DNA of 64,000 nucleotides from Rotaria socialis (lineage: Eukaryota; Rotifera; Eurotatoria; Philodinida; Philodinidae), in assembly GCA_905331475.1 (NCBI GenBank), contig CAJNYU010004681.1, positions 122,322 to 186,321 of the forward strand. The letters are read 5' to 3'. The position numbers and the translations under genes are program-made. Every line of letters begins with the position of its first letter. Positions within the stretch are counted from its first letter, which is position 1. Under the pieces are notes generated by a model. It worked only from the letters and a program-made list of their open reading frames with translations, searched no databases and was not told the origin of the DNA. Below, in pieces: positions 53,028 through 64,000 of the stretch.

Positions 53028-55736
53028 CTAATTATATGACTGATCCATATTTCTATGAATTATTCGCCAACTTATAGTCGTATCATCTGTGTAGCCATGG
53101 GTTCCTCCACTCTTTCGATTTGTTTTTAACGTAAATAACAATTCTTGGACACGACTTTCAATTGTAGCTAAATAGAAAAGAATATTTCGATCATTGATTG
53201 ATTCGTTCGGCGATAGAATAATATTTCGATCACAGTTAAGTTCAAGAAATAAATTATTGATCAATTGATAAGCAGTGTCTAATATTATGCGAAGATTTTG
53301 TTTAGCTGTGTGAAGTGATTGAACATTCGTATTAGCTTTATTTACAGAATACTGAAAAAGGAAAATCTTCGTTTAATTGTAATGGCATATTAAAGAAAAA
53401 ATATGGTTAACTCACTTCTAATGTTGCAAATATATCTTTGATAACAATTGTATCAATATTATCATTCAAGAATAGATTTGAAATATATTTTCGTTTATTA
53501 TCAAGATCTTCATGAAGATGATCAAGCTATTTTCAAGTGTAAAGATCTGTTATACTCGTTTTTTTTAAATTTAAGTGTTATTTACTTCGTTAACTAATTC
53601 TACAAAATATTCAAAAAGTGTAAATACTTGTTCTTGTTCGCCAATAAAAGTTTCAACAGCTCGACTAAGTACTTTTTCTTTGAAAAAATCTTGATCAAAA
53701 CCAATACGAAATAAATGCCGAAATTCATTGGCTGTATAAGCACTTTTTACTCCTTGAGCACCTATTGATAATGATCGTTAAGTTCAGAGCAAAAAAAAGA
53801 TAAATCAGCTTAGTTTATTACGTTTGCCAGAGAATAGTTCATTCAATCGAGTTTGTTCTTGGCGTACATTGGATTTTTTTACAATAAAATTTTTCGATGC
53901 ATAATTACTTTCAGATAATCGATCAAGTTCGCGAATATCATTCAGTAATTTCTTTTCATCACGTTCATGTTGATCGCGTATAGCTCGCATACGTGCAAGC
54001 ATATTTCGTCTAAAATTTCATTCATATATATCTAGCATAGATTTTCCAAGAAAGTAGTAAATAGTTATGTCAGGTTGAGATTTTTCTGACTTCTGTTGAA
54101 CGAGATTAATTGTGAATAGAGCACCTGTCATTATATCCGTTTTGTAGATTACTTCAACATAACAGATCTCAGACACGTCTTTGTATTACTTATAAGAGAT
54201 GAATCAATTCCCTGAATGTCATCAGCAGTACGACTTGAGCTATTTTGAGATATCTTAAAATCTTCAATGAAATTTGTATCCCCACAATATATTCGTAAAT
54301 ATCCCATGCAGTGACGTTTCAGACTCATCCAGAGACAAAACGTTTTGTTTAGAATGTGAAATATGATGCATGTAATTGGAAGATAGCCTACGAACTGATC
54401 CCAATGATAACCTGTAGGAAATAATCAATATTAGTATTCTTTGCAATTTAAATCAGTAACTAAAATAATACAAATGCTACTGTAAGGAAAGTTACAAGCG
54501 TATACTCCATTTCATTTTCCTCGGGTGTTAGATTGACAAATCTTTTTTCCTCTTGATGCTGTACGATTCATTTTTAAAAGTAAAGATAAAATCATTGTTT
54601 TAAAATTAGCGTATCTTAATTTAGTTAATGACTAAACACACTCTAGATGGAATATGGCACTTGAATCTTCATTTTTTTTACTCAGTTAAGGAAAACTGTT
54701 GCACGAGCAAATCTGTCTAATCTCATAAAAATCGTCATACCTATTAGCAAAACTTTCTGAACACTCGTGAGTTAATCGACGCGATTCATCAGTTGCATTT
54801 TGCAAGGCAATACGAAGTCGATTATATTCTTCAATCATTTCACGACGTTCATCTAACATAAGTTTAATATTAATACGTAATTCAGCATTATTTGCACAAA
54901 TTTTGCTTAATTCAAGATTCATCTAAACAATTAATATTATTTCTTGATGATCGAAAACAAAACAGATTACAGACGCGATGCAACTGATTTTCAGCTTGAC
55001 TTAACTTTGTTTTATTATTATATTGTTCAGTATCATCTTGCTTATTATGCATTTTTCTAGTTCGCTCTGAATCTTTTTCTATTTCTTTTATCTAAAAGAA
55101 ATATCGATGTCGTTATTTTTCTCGTAAGTCGTATTTCCAAATCTGAATATTACTTTAGTACAAAGAGAATCAATAGTTTTTTCAAGATTTTTATTATCTG
55201 CTTCGATATATTGTATATGACTCCAAACTTGTTTATAGTCTTTGGGTGGTTTTTCTTGTTGTATCAAACTCTGACGTAAAAGTAATTCATTTTTTGAACA
55301 TTTTTCTATATTAAGTAGTTTTCTGAAAATTATCGAAATAATTATTATTTCGTTTTCTTTTTTTTCAACAGATGTAAAAAGAAAACCTAGTTTACTCTTG
55401 TATAACTATTGAATTATGCGTACGATGTAAAAATCGTTTTATGCGCATTTCTAAACGTCGATGAAGACTTTTCAATTTAGTTTCTTCAGCTGTTAGGGCA
55501 GTTATTCGACTTGAAAATTCCATTAATTTCATCGGATCACTGTTCTGAAAGAATGCAATAATTATCCACATGTACAAAAACAAAGGAACTATTTATCGTA
55601 CTTCTGATCTATGACAGGTATTGCATGCATCAAAATCAACATTGTTATTAATCGGAATGAATTCTTGTTTAATTACAAAGATGAAAATCAAATAAAAGAA
55701 ACAGTTATATGCAAACTTTAAATCTACCTTCGACAT
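53028..55736 (-). CDS. Coiled-coil protein, outer-dynein-arm docking (ODAD1/CCDC63)-like
   Basis: Nine exons join in phase: 55736-55602, 55544-55396, 55322-55154, 55091-54975, 54922-54741, 54009-53822, 53761-53586, 53526-53416, 53351-53028, 516 aa. Nearly all of it is charged heptad-type helix (for example ARMRAIRDQHERDEKK). A segment around residues 330-380 ending FTLFEYFVELVNELDHL resembles the NFALFNYVNE block of ODA docking proteins ODAD1 and CCDC63, which anchor outer dynein arms to axonemal microtubules. Length (516) is near the family's. The match is by pattern only, so another axonemal coiled-coil family is possible. The N-terminus is uncertain: the 5' exon also reads through a GT-AG-like 64-nt stretch that would break the frame if spliced, so I keep it unspliced. 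Confidence 0.65.
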
Positions 55737-56090
55737 TATTTGAGTCTTGAATTATTTTCAAAGACATAAGAAAAAGAGTCTTTAAATAACGAAATATAAA
55801 ACCTTTATTTTTTGTTTTGTTTGTTAAATTATATTTCCCGCGTTACATTACATATTAACACAAAAAATAGAATTATTCTTTATTTTATAAACGAATAATT
55901 TAGTACAAAAGAAATGAAAAAAGAAATACTAGTTTTACATTGCACGGTGATTACGTTCTAGATGAAATTCAATCAAGGAAACAGACAGATTATTCATCGA
56001 AAAAATACTTACTAGCACTAGCTCGAGTATTTTTATGTTTTGTCGTTTGTTCGTCGTCATCTAATAGAAAATAGTAAAAGATTTTCGGAA
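55737..56090. other. Intergenic spacer between two minus-strand genes
   Basis: About 350 bp, AT-rich. It must hold the 3' UTR of the upstream gene and the promoter of the coiled-coil gene. Nothing else is visible. Confidence 0.5.
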
Positions 56091-58601
56091 TTAATTTTCG
56101 AAAAGCATACTTTTTATTTTTCTAAGCTTTTGTCTTCGCTTTTTTTCTTTTGATAATTTTTCTTCATCTTCAATTATTGATAGTTTGACTTTTTTAAGTC
56201 TTGCAGAATTCTTTTTAAATTCATTCTGATTATTTGTAATATCGTTTTTTTTTAATTTTTTAGTTTTTCTTTTACTATTTTCTTTATCATTCAATATTTC
56301 TTCTTTATGATCATATTTATTTGATTGAGTTCGTCTTCGAGTTTTGCGTTTAGTTCTAGCTGGTTTATCATCATCATCATCATCATCATCGTCTTCAGAT
56401 GTTTCGTATGGATGATGGTCGATTTTTGTTTTTTTATATAGTTTTGTTTTTCTTTTCTTGTTAGCTATTCGACTGAAGTTCGATTGTGATGCTGCCTTTT
56501 CATAATCTTCATCGGATGTTTCTGCTAGACGATCGATGGATTTCGATTGTTTACGTTTTCGAGTCTTTCGTTTTTTTTCGATCGTTTTTTCTAATGCTGC
56601 TTTTACTGCAGTTGCCATCGCTGCTTCTCGTTCAGCAATGATTTTAGCAGCACTTCGAGTTTTTCTTGTAGTAACAATAATTGATTTAGCTTTAACTTTA
56701 GTAGTAGTTGCACGTCGTCGCGGTTTAGTTGCTACTGTTTCTTGAACAGTTTTTGGTTCTCTAGAATAATCAAATAATTCGAAAAATTAGTAAATGTGAC
56801 AACTTACTGTTGATTTGGAAAATGTGAACGACAATTAGCCGTATTGTTCGTTGTATCTGAATGAAAAGAGAGACAATGACTGAATTTTATCCAATGTGCT
56901 AAATTGTTCATTGAGAGCGTAGCGTTTCTTTTCTAATAGCTCAAATCAATTTATTCGGTACATTCAAGGTAAGCTAATTTTGTTTTTAATAACTTACGAG
57001 AAATATATTCTAATGGTCGTATGAATGGATGAATTTCATCAATAATCACTACATCGTCATCATCTTGAATAGTTGGTCGTTTATATATCTTTTGATCATC
57101 ACCACTTTGCTCTGTTTTAAGAGTATCAAGAAAAAATGTTTGACCAAAATGATGATTATCTCTAGTGAATTGTTTAATATCTATGTAAAATCAAAGAAAT
57201 CACATTAAAATTGAAACGAAAACAAATTTATCTATGCTACTTGTTCGATTCTGATCAAGTGATGTGAAAATTGCATTCATCAATACTTTATTGTTTTCAT
57301 TAGTAGAGGAAGAAGATGTTTTGTTATTAGTATCATCTTCATTTGAGACAGTTGCATCTTGAAGCATTGTTGGTGAAAAACATAGTCTTGTTGGTATATT
57401 TGGTTGAGTATCGGTCAACAATGGATTCGGTTGTGTTACAGCTAAATATGAATGATATTGTCGATGAGGAGCACGATATGTTCCATTTGCTTCATCATCA
57501 AATTCGATGTTTTGTATTTCACCATCCATGAGAGTGTTTTCAGGTTTAACAACAAATGTTGTTTCTATAATTTCAAAAGGTTGCCGAATTGTATTACGTG
57601 GTAACATATTCATGCTAAATCGATCATCTTTTCTGAACACGGAAATATCTTGTCCGCCAGGACTATGCACTTTAATGGATGGAACTACTGTAAGACGCTT
57701 TGGTTCTAGTTGTGATTCTAAATATTAATTATTATGATTATGTGATATAGTTTTTAAGAAAAACAAAAGATTTTTCGTTTACTGCGAATCATTTGTGATA
57801 ATAATGGTGTTAATGTTTTAGTATTCTTTGAAGAGAAATAAACAAATCTTTGGAATAAAAAATGAATATTAAAATCTTATTTCAATTACCAATAGTCTGG
57901 ATACACGTCTATTAACATTATCATCATCATCATCTACTTCTTCTATTGTTTGAATATTTGCTGCCGGGCTTTTTTGTACTACACGAGGATAATTATTATT
58001 ACGAGAACGAATATCTCCAGGATTTAGTAGATTTCTATTTTAGTATCAAAATTGGTTTTTCTTAAATATGAAAAAAAACGAAGTATAAATTAAAATGCAT
58101 ACTGGTTCATTATAGAGTGAATTTCTTTCCAATGTTCATCTTCTTCTTGAATAACTTGTTCAATAGCATTGCAATGTTCTTTAATAATAGCACGTACACT
58201 TTCCATTCTCTAATAATAAAAACTATGTCATAGATCGATAGAAATCATACTAAGTACTTTATCAAAATAAATTCGAAGCGATTGTGAAGCTAATTCAATC
58301 ATATTATCAAGTAAATGTAATTTATCACGATATTTTAATAGATGTTCATCAATTTCAGTTATATTCTGTTCGATTTCAATATTATGAGAAAATCCACTTC
58401 TCATCTGTTTTTCTAGTTGAACTAAATTTTTCATACAAAAAAGAATGTTTATTTTTTATTGATACATTAATTTATTGATTTACCATTAATACTAGTTTCA
58501 ATAAGTTTTCGTGCTAATCGACGTTTATTATGTGTTGATAGAAATCGACGTCGATTCCAAATTAATGGAATATCGAACACAGTTCGATTCAGCACAGTCA
58601 T
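56091..58601 (-). CDS. Orphan protein with helical N-terminus and basic/acidic C-terminus, 651 aa
   Basis: Nine exons join in phase: 58601-58484, 58421-58258, 58209-58103, 58034-57890, 57825-57783, 57717-57241, 57180-56998, 56856-56808, 56760-56091. Residues 1-40 are Arg-rich (MTVLNRTVFDIPLIWNRRR); about 40-130 are predicted helical or coiled-coil; the middle is disordered, with Ser/Asn runs and acidic patches including DDDDD; the last exon is a Lys/Arg-rich tail with an uninterrupted Asp run and several bipartite-like basic clusters. This layout suggests a nuclear or chromatin-associated protein, but no domain is recognised and no function should be assigned. The model is supported by consistent phases at all eight junctions. 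Confidence 0.75.
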
Positions 58602-60644
58602 TTATTATTTAAAAGGCAGGAAAAAAGAACAGCGTAATGAAATTAGATGTAGAAATGAATTTTTCTTTAGTATTAATCTTGGCGATTTTAACTACGAACG
58701 AACGAATACAATTATTTGTCTGAACCGTCGTAGTGATCGTATCTATTCTATCCAATACATTATCATGGATTACAGATGTCACAAATTGCATTTGTCAAAC
58801 GAATATTTTAGTTCACTTATCTTGATCATAATCAATTTTTGGTTGGCACATAAGGATGATAAATTAGTTCGCCGAAGTAATTAAGGATATTTTGATCTAG
58901 ATAAGAGAATAATCTGACTTAGAAAATATGCAGACTAGTATCGAACCTTCAAATTAATTTATTATTTTGTATTGGAAAAATCAAGAAAAACTAATAGAAA
59001 GATCAGTTGTAGGATATAGAAATTGCCATTTTCTATAATTCTTCTTATTCTGAAGTTCTAGAAAAATCATAATCGATTAATATTTAACTCTTCGAAATCT
59101 TCTTCAATTGTTTATGTACGTGTTTTTACATGTCATAAGTGGTCGTGTCATTTTTCTTGATATTAATCAACATTTTCGTCTACTTCTACAAAATGCCATG
59201 TTTGGAATGTATCATTTTTCTTTCATCCTATGCGCGTGTTTTTTTGCTGTACATCAAAGCAATTCGTTTCCTGTGATGATTTGAATCATTATATTTATTT
59301 TGTTTTTACCAAGGTTATTTAAATTTTTTTTTCTTCTGATTCATACAATAACAAGATTCCTCTTTCATTTGAAAAACTAAATAAAATTGACATATGAGAC
59401 GTTAGCAAATAAAAGGTTTTCAAATTCGAGCACATGCGTTCTTTGTTATAATCAAAAAAATCAAAAGAATTCTGTCGATGTGAAGTTTAAGCATATCGTT
59501 ACAGGTTAATTTTATCAATACAAGGGTCCTTCATCAATTGCTTCGGATTTTTTTTCAATGCTCTGCTGTCATTGAAAAAATAATGAAAGACTGCACATGA
59601 CTTTTTAAGGTTCGAAAAAAAAGGCAGACATGTTGCAAACGAAACGATGCACATACAATGGAAACAATTGGAATGTTACTGCATAGTGATGAAATACATG
59701 AAAAGTATGTCGTGAATGTTTTGTTTATCTAACCGAATTCTATTGTGGCGGGATGCAGCTTTTCTACATCCTTAGGCATTTTTTGATAGTGAAACGCGAG
59801 TGTATATTTTATTCAGAATTTATAACAAAAAAAATTCTGTTGAAATTTGACCTAGAGATGACATAGGTAAAGAGAAAATTTTCTATTCTATCTTTTTGAT
59901 TATTTATTTATTGTTCAATAACTGTGTACTATAGATACAATTATTGTACGATATGTCTCATAAAAATAGAATAAATGAGAACATTATTGTTTGGAATTAT
60001 TTCAAGCCTTTGAACAACTCTATAATGTGTGTGCCACCGTCTGTGACATAAAATTAACGACGAGGCAATCGATAGCTTCACCACGGTTTCTATGAAATTT
60101 GAAGGTGAAATCTAATTACATAAGACGCATGATTTATTTTTTATTTAATATTAGATAATATTATACCTCAAACTATTATCAAGTGTTCATCGATTTAAAC
60201 ACAAATATAAAAGATATGAGCAATTATTTCGATGTAAAAAATGCTGTCATTCGCCCCAGGTTTTATTATTGTTGATAGCTATTGCTTAAAAATATTAAAA
60301 TGTTACACACATAAAGTGAGAAAATAAAAATAAAATTCTAACTCCTTTACTAACCATCTTAGTAGCAGATAGAGTAAACACATACGAAAATATGACCAAT
60401 TATACAGTGTGCTCATCCTATTTGTATTCCATGGAGGTAATCCAATTTTAATGGGGCTTATGCCAAAAGTAATTGGTATTACATTAGGTTATATTATATG
60501 TAATATCAATTAAAATTAGTTAGATTAACACTATATCGTAAAAATTTTATGTGATAGACTCAACAATAAAATCCAGTTAAATTCATTAATGTGCTGATTC
60601 CAAGCCAACTCTAAGAAATAATTCTGCAGATTCGTACTTCCAAT
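58602..60644. other. Intergenic AT-rich region, nothing supported
   Basis: Upstream of the orphan gene starting at 58601. Open frames here are short and low-complexity. No RNA gene or repeat family was identified. Confidence 0.5.
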
Positions 60645-61150
60645 TAGGGGTGCATCAGCTCCAGCTCAAAAGTTCAGCTGAGCTGAGCGAAAAAGCTGTT
60701 CGAACGTTCTTTCGGTAGGAGCTGATTGATTTGAACAGCTCGTTCTAAAAGAGCTGATCTGATCGAACAGCTCTCGTTCCTGAACTGAACTTTTTCAACA
60801 GCTCGTTCCAAAAGAGCTGATATGATCGAACAGCTCCCGTTCCTGAACTGGACCTTTTCAACAGCTCCTTTCAAAAGAGCTGATCTGATCGAACAGCTCT
60901 CTCTCTCTCTCAAGAACTGATTGGCATTAAGCCAAAAATACTATCCAAATCTGTTCTTTAGAGAGAGAGAGCTGTTCGATCAGATCAGCTCTTTTCAAAG
61001 GAGCTCTTGAAAAACTCCAGTTCAGGAATGGGAGCTGTTCGATCAGATCAGCTCTTTTCAAAGGAGCTGCTCAAAACAATCAGCTCATACCGAAATGAAC
61101 TTTCGAACAGCTCCTACGCTCAGAACTAGAGCTGAACTATTGCACCCCTA
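60645..61150. mobile_element. hAT-like foldback element with tandem subrepeats
   Basis: Ends TAGGGGTGCA (60645-60654) and TGCACCCCTA (61141-61150) are inverted. Each arm contains two to three copies of a unit of about 62 bp based on GAGCTGATCTGATCGAACAG, in opposite orientations either side of a unique centre near 60915-60955 that is edged by AG/CT dinucleotide runs. The ends resemble hAT termini; an exact 8-bp target duplication is not preserved. No transposase. Confidence 0.75.
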
Positions 61151-61298
61151 TATCTAATGCTGTTTCGAAAGATGGTTTTGTCAATGGGGAAAGGTTGTAG
61201 GTAGAAGTAGGTGAAAAGGGACGAGCATGAACATTAAGAAGAGAAGAGAAGTCAAACATCTTGGCCTAGAGAGTTCATTGAAAAATCGTTATTTATTT

Positions 61299-61592
61299 CT
61301 ACTTCCCCGTTACTGTTGTTATCGATGGTGTTGTTAGTTTTAATTTGGTGGGGAGAAGATATGGAAGCAGTGGATTCATTGCTTCAGTTCGAATCCAATT
61401 GCTTTTTCCATTTTTGAAGGTTTTCAACTGACTTGTCAATGTTTTTCTTTCATTTGGATCTTTCATTACTATTACCCTGCACCCAACTGGACATAATTTG
61501 TACCGTATCGATAATGGCACATATAGAGTCCTCTGGGGTAATTCGGAACAAAATTTAGAAAATTCATTTTGTTTTTGTTCTTTTTCAGTCAT
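61299..61592 (-). CDS. Possible 97-aa orphan ORF between transposons
   Basis: From the ATG at 61592 the frame runs to TAG at 61299. Composition looks like real protein (motif LSIRYKLCPVGCRVIVMKD), but no family is recognised, there is no splice evidence, and part of it overlaps a dispersed GGGGTAATTCGGA motif. It may be an element-encoded fragment or chance. Confidence 0.25.
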   Translation of the reverse strand: MTEKEQKQNEFSKFCSELPQRTLYVPLSIRYKLCPVGCRVIVMKDPNERKTLTSQLKTFKNGKSNWIRTEAMNPLLPYLLPTKLKLTTPSITTVTGK

Positions 61593-62035
61593 CTTGCATT
61601 GCACAATGATGAGTTTTTATCACTACTAGTTCAAAGTGTCCTGTGTCGAATCACGAAAGAATTATTGAAAAATATTATACCGGTAAAAAGCATCAGTCAA
61701 AATGGTAAAAGTAGTGTGGAGCTGATCCGAGTTACCCCACATGGGATAATTCAGATCACTCTATGAATCTAGGTGGGGTAATTCGGATCACTACAGCAAA
61801 AATGGCTGGTCTCATTTTTCCCATCTGCTAACTTATTTTTTTTATTCAAACTTCTGAAAAGCAAATATACCATTTGATAGCTCTACGTGTCCTCTATGAG
61901 ACCCGAAAACATCTCGACAGTCGAACCGACAGCTGTAATACAATACTCACGACAAGGACACCTCTATCAGTCAATTGAAAATCTATCTGGTGTAATTCGG
62001 ATCAGTCAAGCAATTTCACGTGGGGTAATTCGGAT
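61530..62035. repeat. Dispersed GGGGTAATTCGGATCACT repeat units
   Basis: At least five related units occur (near 61534, 61718 inverted, 61772, 61990 and 62017), separated by unlike spacers. They border and partly enter the left arm of the long inverted repeat. Probably subterminal repeats of a transposon. Confidence 0.6.
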
Positions 62036-62488
62036 CACTCCAGCTATTTTTGCTGGTGGTCACTTTTGAAACGTCTACCGTTTCTAAAAAGCAAAATCGA
62101 TGGCTGGACCCTTAAGAAAAGTTGTTCGTCTCGCTTTTCTCTACATGGTCCTACAAAAAAAGCATTATTTCATACCACCGATAACTTTTTAGACTAATTA
62201 ATGTATTTACAACAAAAAAAGTTTGCTTTTCTGATGTACCCCGCCTGTCTCCCATTGAGCATCCCAACTAAAGACAAAGTTCTAGAAAAAAATACGTTGG
62301 GTAGCTCTGGCGTAGAAATGTTTGGGCTACAAAATGGTACGAAGACATCAACGGAAAAACAGCGGTTACTACTTGAGATATGGATAAAACTAACACGTAC
62401 ACATTGGTTTTTTATATTTCTGTAACATATTCAGTATTTAACGGTCAAAAACATGTTATTCCGAGAAAAACTAATATGATATTGCGAA
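61867..62488 (+). repeat. Long inverted repeat, left arm
   Basis: About 620 bp whose inverse complement, with few differences, is at 63414-64000. The arm has one extra TAATTCGGATCA unit (about 61994-62026) absent from the right arm. See the right arm entry for the whole structure. Confidence 0.85.
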
Positions 62489-63413
62489 GCAGCATGGAAA
62501 ACTGAGTGCACACATATATTACAAGTGTTTTTTTTAAACTTTTGTTGTCTTGCATAAACTAAGCCCTGGTACCCTCCAGAGTCAAAGGAAAAAAGCGGCT
62601 CTTGGTGGCTCCTGATGGATTCTACAGTGCATCAGGAGCCGTAGATTCCATCAGGATCCACAGAATCCATCAGGATCCATAGAATCCACTAGGATCCATT
62701 TTGATTAATGAGTTCATATCAACTTTTTAAACAATTTGCAGCTGCTACGGAGAACAGCGAAACTCATATGCGTAGGATCTATGACTTTGATCGTGTTTTG
62801 AAAAAGTTATGAAAGTGACCACTCATTTTTTCATAGATCTAAAGGGTCTATCTATCGTTTCTTGAATCTAAGTGCTTAGAAAAAAACTTGCAGATTTTAT
62901 TGTATACAAAAAGAGGAGAATCGAAGGATTCATTTTTCATATTATTCTATGACTGAGAATGTGTTAGAATAGTCCTGAAAAATTTATTTAGCCTTTTAGT
63001 AATATAGACAATACTGTTGAAAAGAAGAATATTATTTTGTTTCTACCGATTACTTTGTCTGTGTATTGATTAATTCTTCATCTTAAATTGAAGAGTTCTA
63101 ACAAGTACATAAATATGACTTGGTTTACAACGATCGGTTCAAATATATGAACTGACAGCTATGCACAAATTTTGTTTCAAATATAGTAGGGAGTGCTATA
63201 GCAAAAGGTAAAAAAATTCATGAGCTATTGATACTTACTAGGTAGTTGATAAAATCATCACACTACCCCATGCTCTTATGAAAAAAATTTCAAATTTCAT
63301 GTGTTTCTTGTGATTTCCAAGTTATACTTTTAATTTCTTCCTTGGCACCAAAAAAAGTTGCTGCTTAATCTTTAACAGGATGTTAATGATTACGAGACTT
63401 TATGCTACGACGA
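62489..63413. other. Spacer of the long inverted repeat
   Basis: About 925 bp. It has short tandem repeats of an ATCAGGATCCAYAGAATCC-type unit around 62615-62700, unrelated to the arms, possibly another small insertion. No transposase or other coding capacity was found. Confidence 0.6.
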
Positions 63414-64000
63414 GGAATATCATATTAATTTTTCTCGGAATAGCATGTTTTTGGCCGTTAAATACTGAATATGTTACAGAATATTAAAAAAACTATGTGT
63501 ACGTGTTAGTTTTCTCCATATCTCAAGTAGTAACCGTTGTTTTTCCGTTGACGTCTTCGTACTATTTTGTAGCCCAAACATTTCTACGTCAGAGCTACCC
63601 AACGTATTTTTTCTAGAACTTTGTCTTTAGTTGGGATGCTCGATGGAAGGCAGACGGGGTACATCAGATAAGAAAACTTTTTTTTGTGTAAACACATTAA
63701 TTAGTCTAAAACGTTATCGATGGTATGAAATAATGTTTTTGTGTAGGACCATGTAGAGAAAAGCGAGACGAACAACTTTTCTTAAGGGTCCAACCATCGA
63801 TTTTGCTTTTTAGAAACGGTAGACGTTTCAAAAGTGACCACTAGCAAAAATAGTTAGAGTGATCCGAATTAGACCAGATAGACTTTCAATTGACTGATAG
63901 AGGTGTCCTTGTCGTGAGTATTGTATTACAGCTGTCGGTTCGACTGTCGAGATGTTTTCGGGTCTCATAGAGGACACGTAGAGCTATCAAATGGTATATT
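63414..64000 (-). repeat. Long inverted repeat, right arm, cut by window end
   Basis: Inverse complement of 61867-62488. The pairing continues to the last base of the window, so the outer end of the element is beyond it. Long arms with a non-coding centre suggest a foldback-type DNA transposon or an inverted duplication. Confidence 0.85.

Noticed and set aside
60674-60913. 79-codon ORF with internal amino-acid repeats
   Set aside because: It is the translation of the tandem units in the foldback element.
61384-61400. tRNA B-box-like GTTCGAATC
   Set aside because: No A-box at the right distance and no cloverleaf could be formed.
1-64000. CRISPR arrays, bacterial operons or phage genes
   Set aside because: Gene structure is spliceosomal throughout; the repeats seen are transposon ends and microsatellites.

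Overview
The window is AT-rich animal nuclear DNA. Genes are split by many short GT-AG introns (most about 50-75 bp), and the proteins are plainly metazoan: a full IP3 receptor, a CHID1-type GH18 protein, ribosomal protein eL37 and a cilium-type coiled-coil protein. Gene style, AT content and many small inverted-repeat transposons resemble a bdelloid rotifer of the Rotaria type. That assignment is inference; no species marker was found.

Layout. 1-3019: no supported gene. 3020-7468 (minus): a 12-exon, 619-aa orphan protein with two C2H2 fingers; a nested pair of MITEs sits in its second intron. 7469-21273: transposon-rich, with MITE copies at 9462-9522 and 13543-13863 inside a larger inverted-repeat element at 13474-15013, plus decayed coding fragments. 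21274-40286 (plus): a complete IP3 receptor gene, reconstructed exon by exon with consistent reading phase to about 2,801 aa. 41439-43023 (plus): CHID1-like protein, 2 exons, 435 aa. 44313-44781 (minus): a 134-aa secreted precursor ending in an RF-Gly-Arg processing site, probably a neuropeptide or hormone precursor. 44782-51683: mostly empty, with one eroded coding region near 48.2-48.9 kb. 51684-52007 (minus): eL37. 53028-55736 (minus): 516-aa coiled-coil protein resembling outer-dynein-arm docking subunits. 56091-58601 (minus): 651-aa orphan with helical N-terminus and very basic/acidic C-terminus. 60645-64000: a hAT-like foldback element, then a long inverted repeat that runs off the window edge.

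The most notable discovery is in the IP3 receptor gene. It carries two independent pairs of tandemly duplicated, phase-matched exons (33386-33521 / 33727-33838 and 38188-38401 / 38543-38786) that look mutually exclusive. In both pairs, including both copies or skipping both shifts the frame into an early stop, so only one-of-two choices give a full channel. The predicted result is four IP3 receptor isoforms from one gene: one pair changes the regulatory helical region, the other the S4-S5 linker, S5 and luminal loop beside the pore. The other strong items are the RF-Gly precursor and the nested TA-target MITE, whose empty site is preserved in a second copy of its host element.
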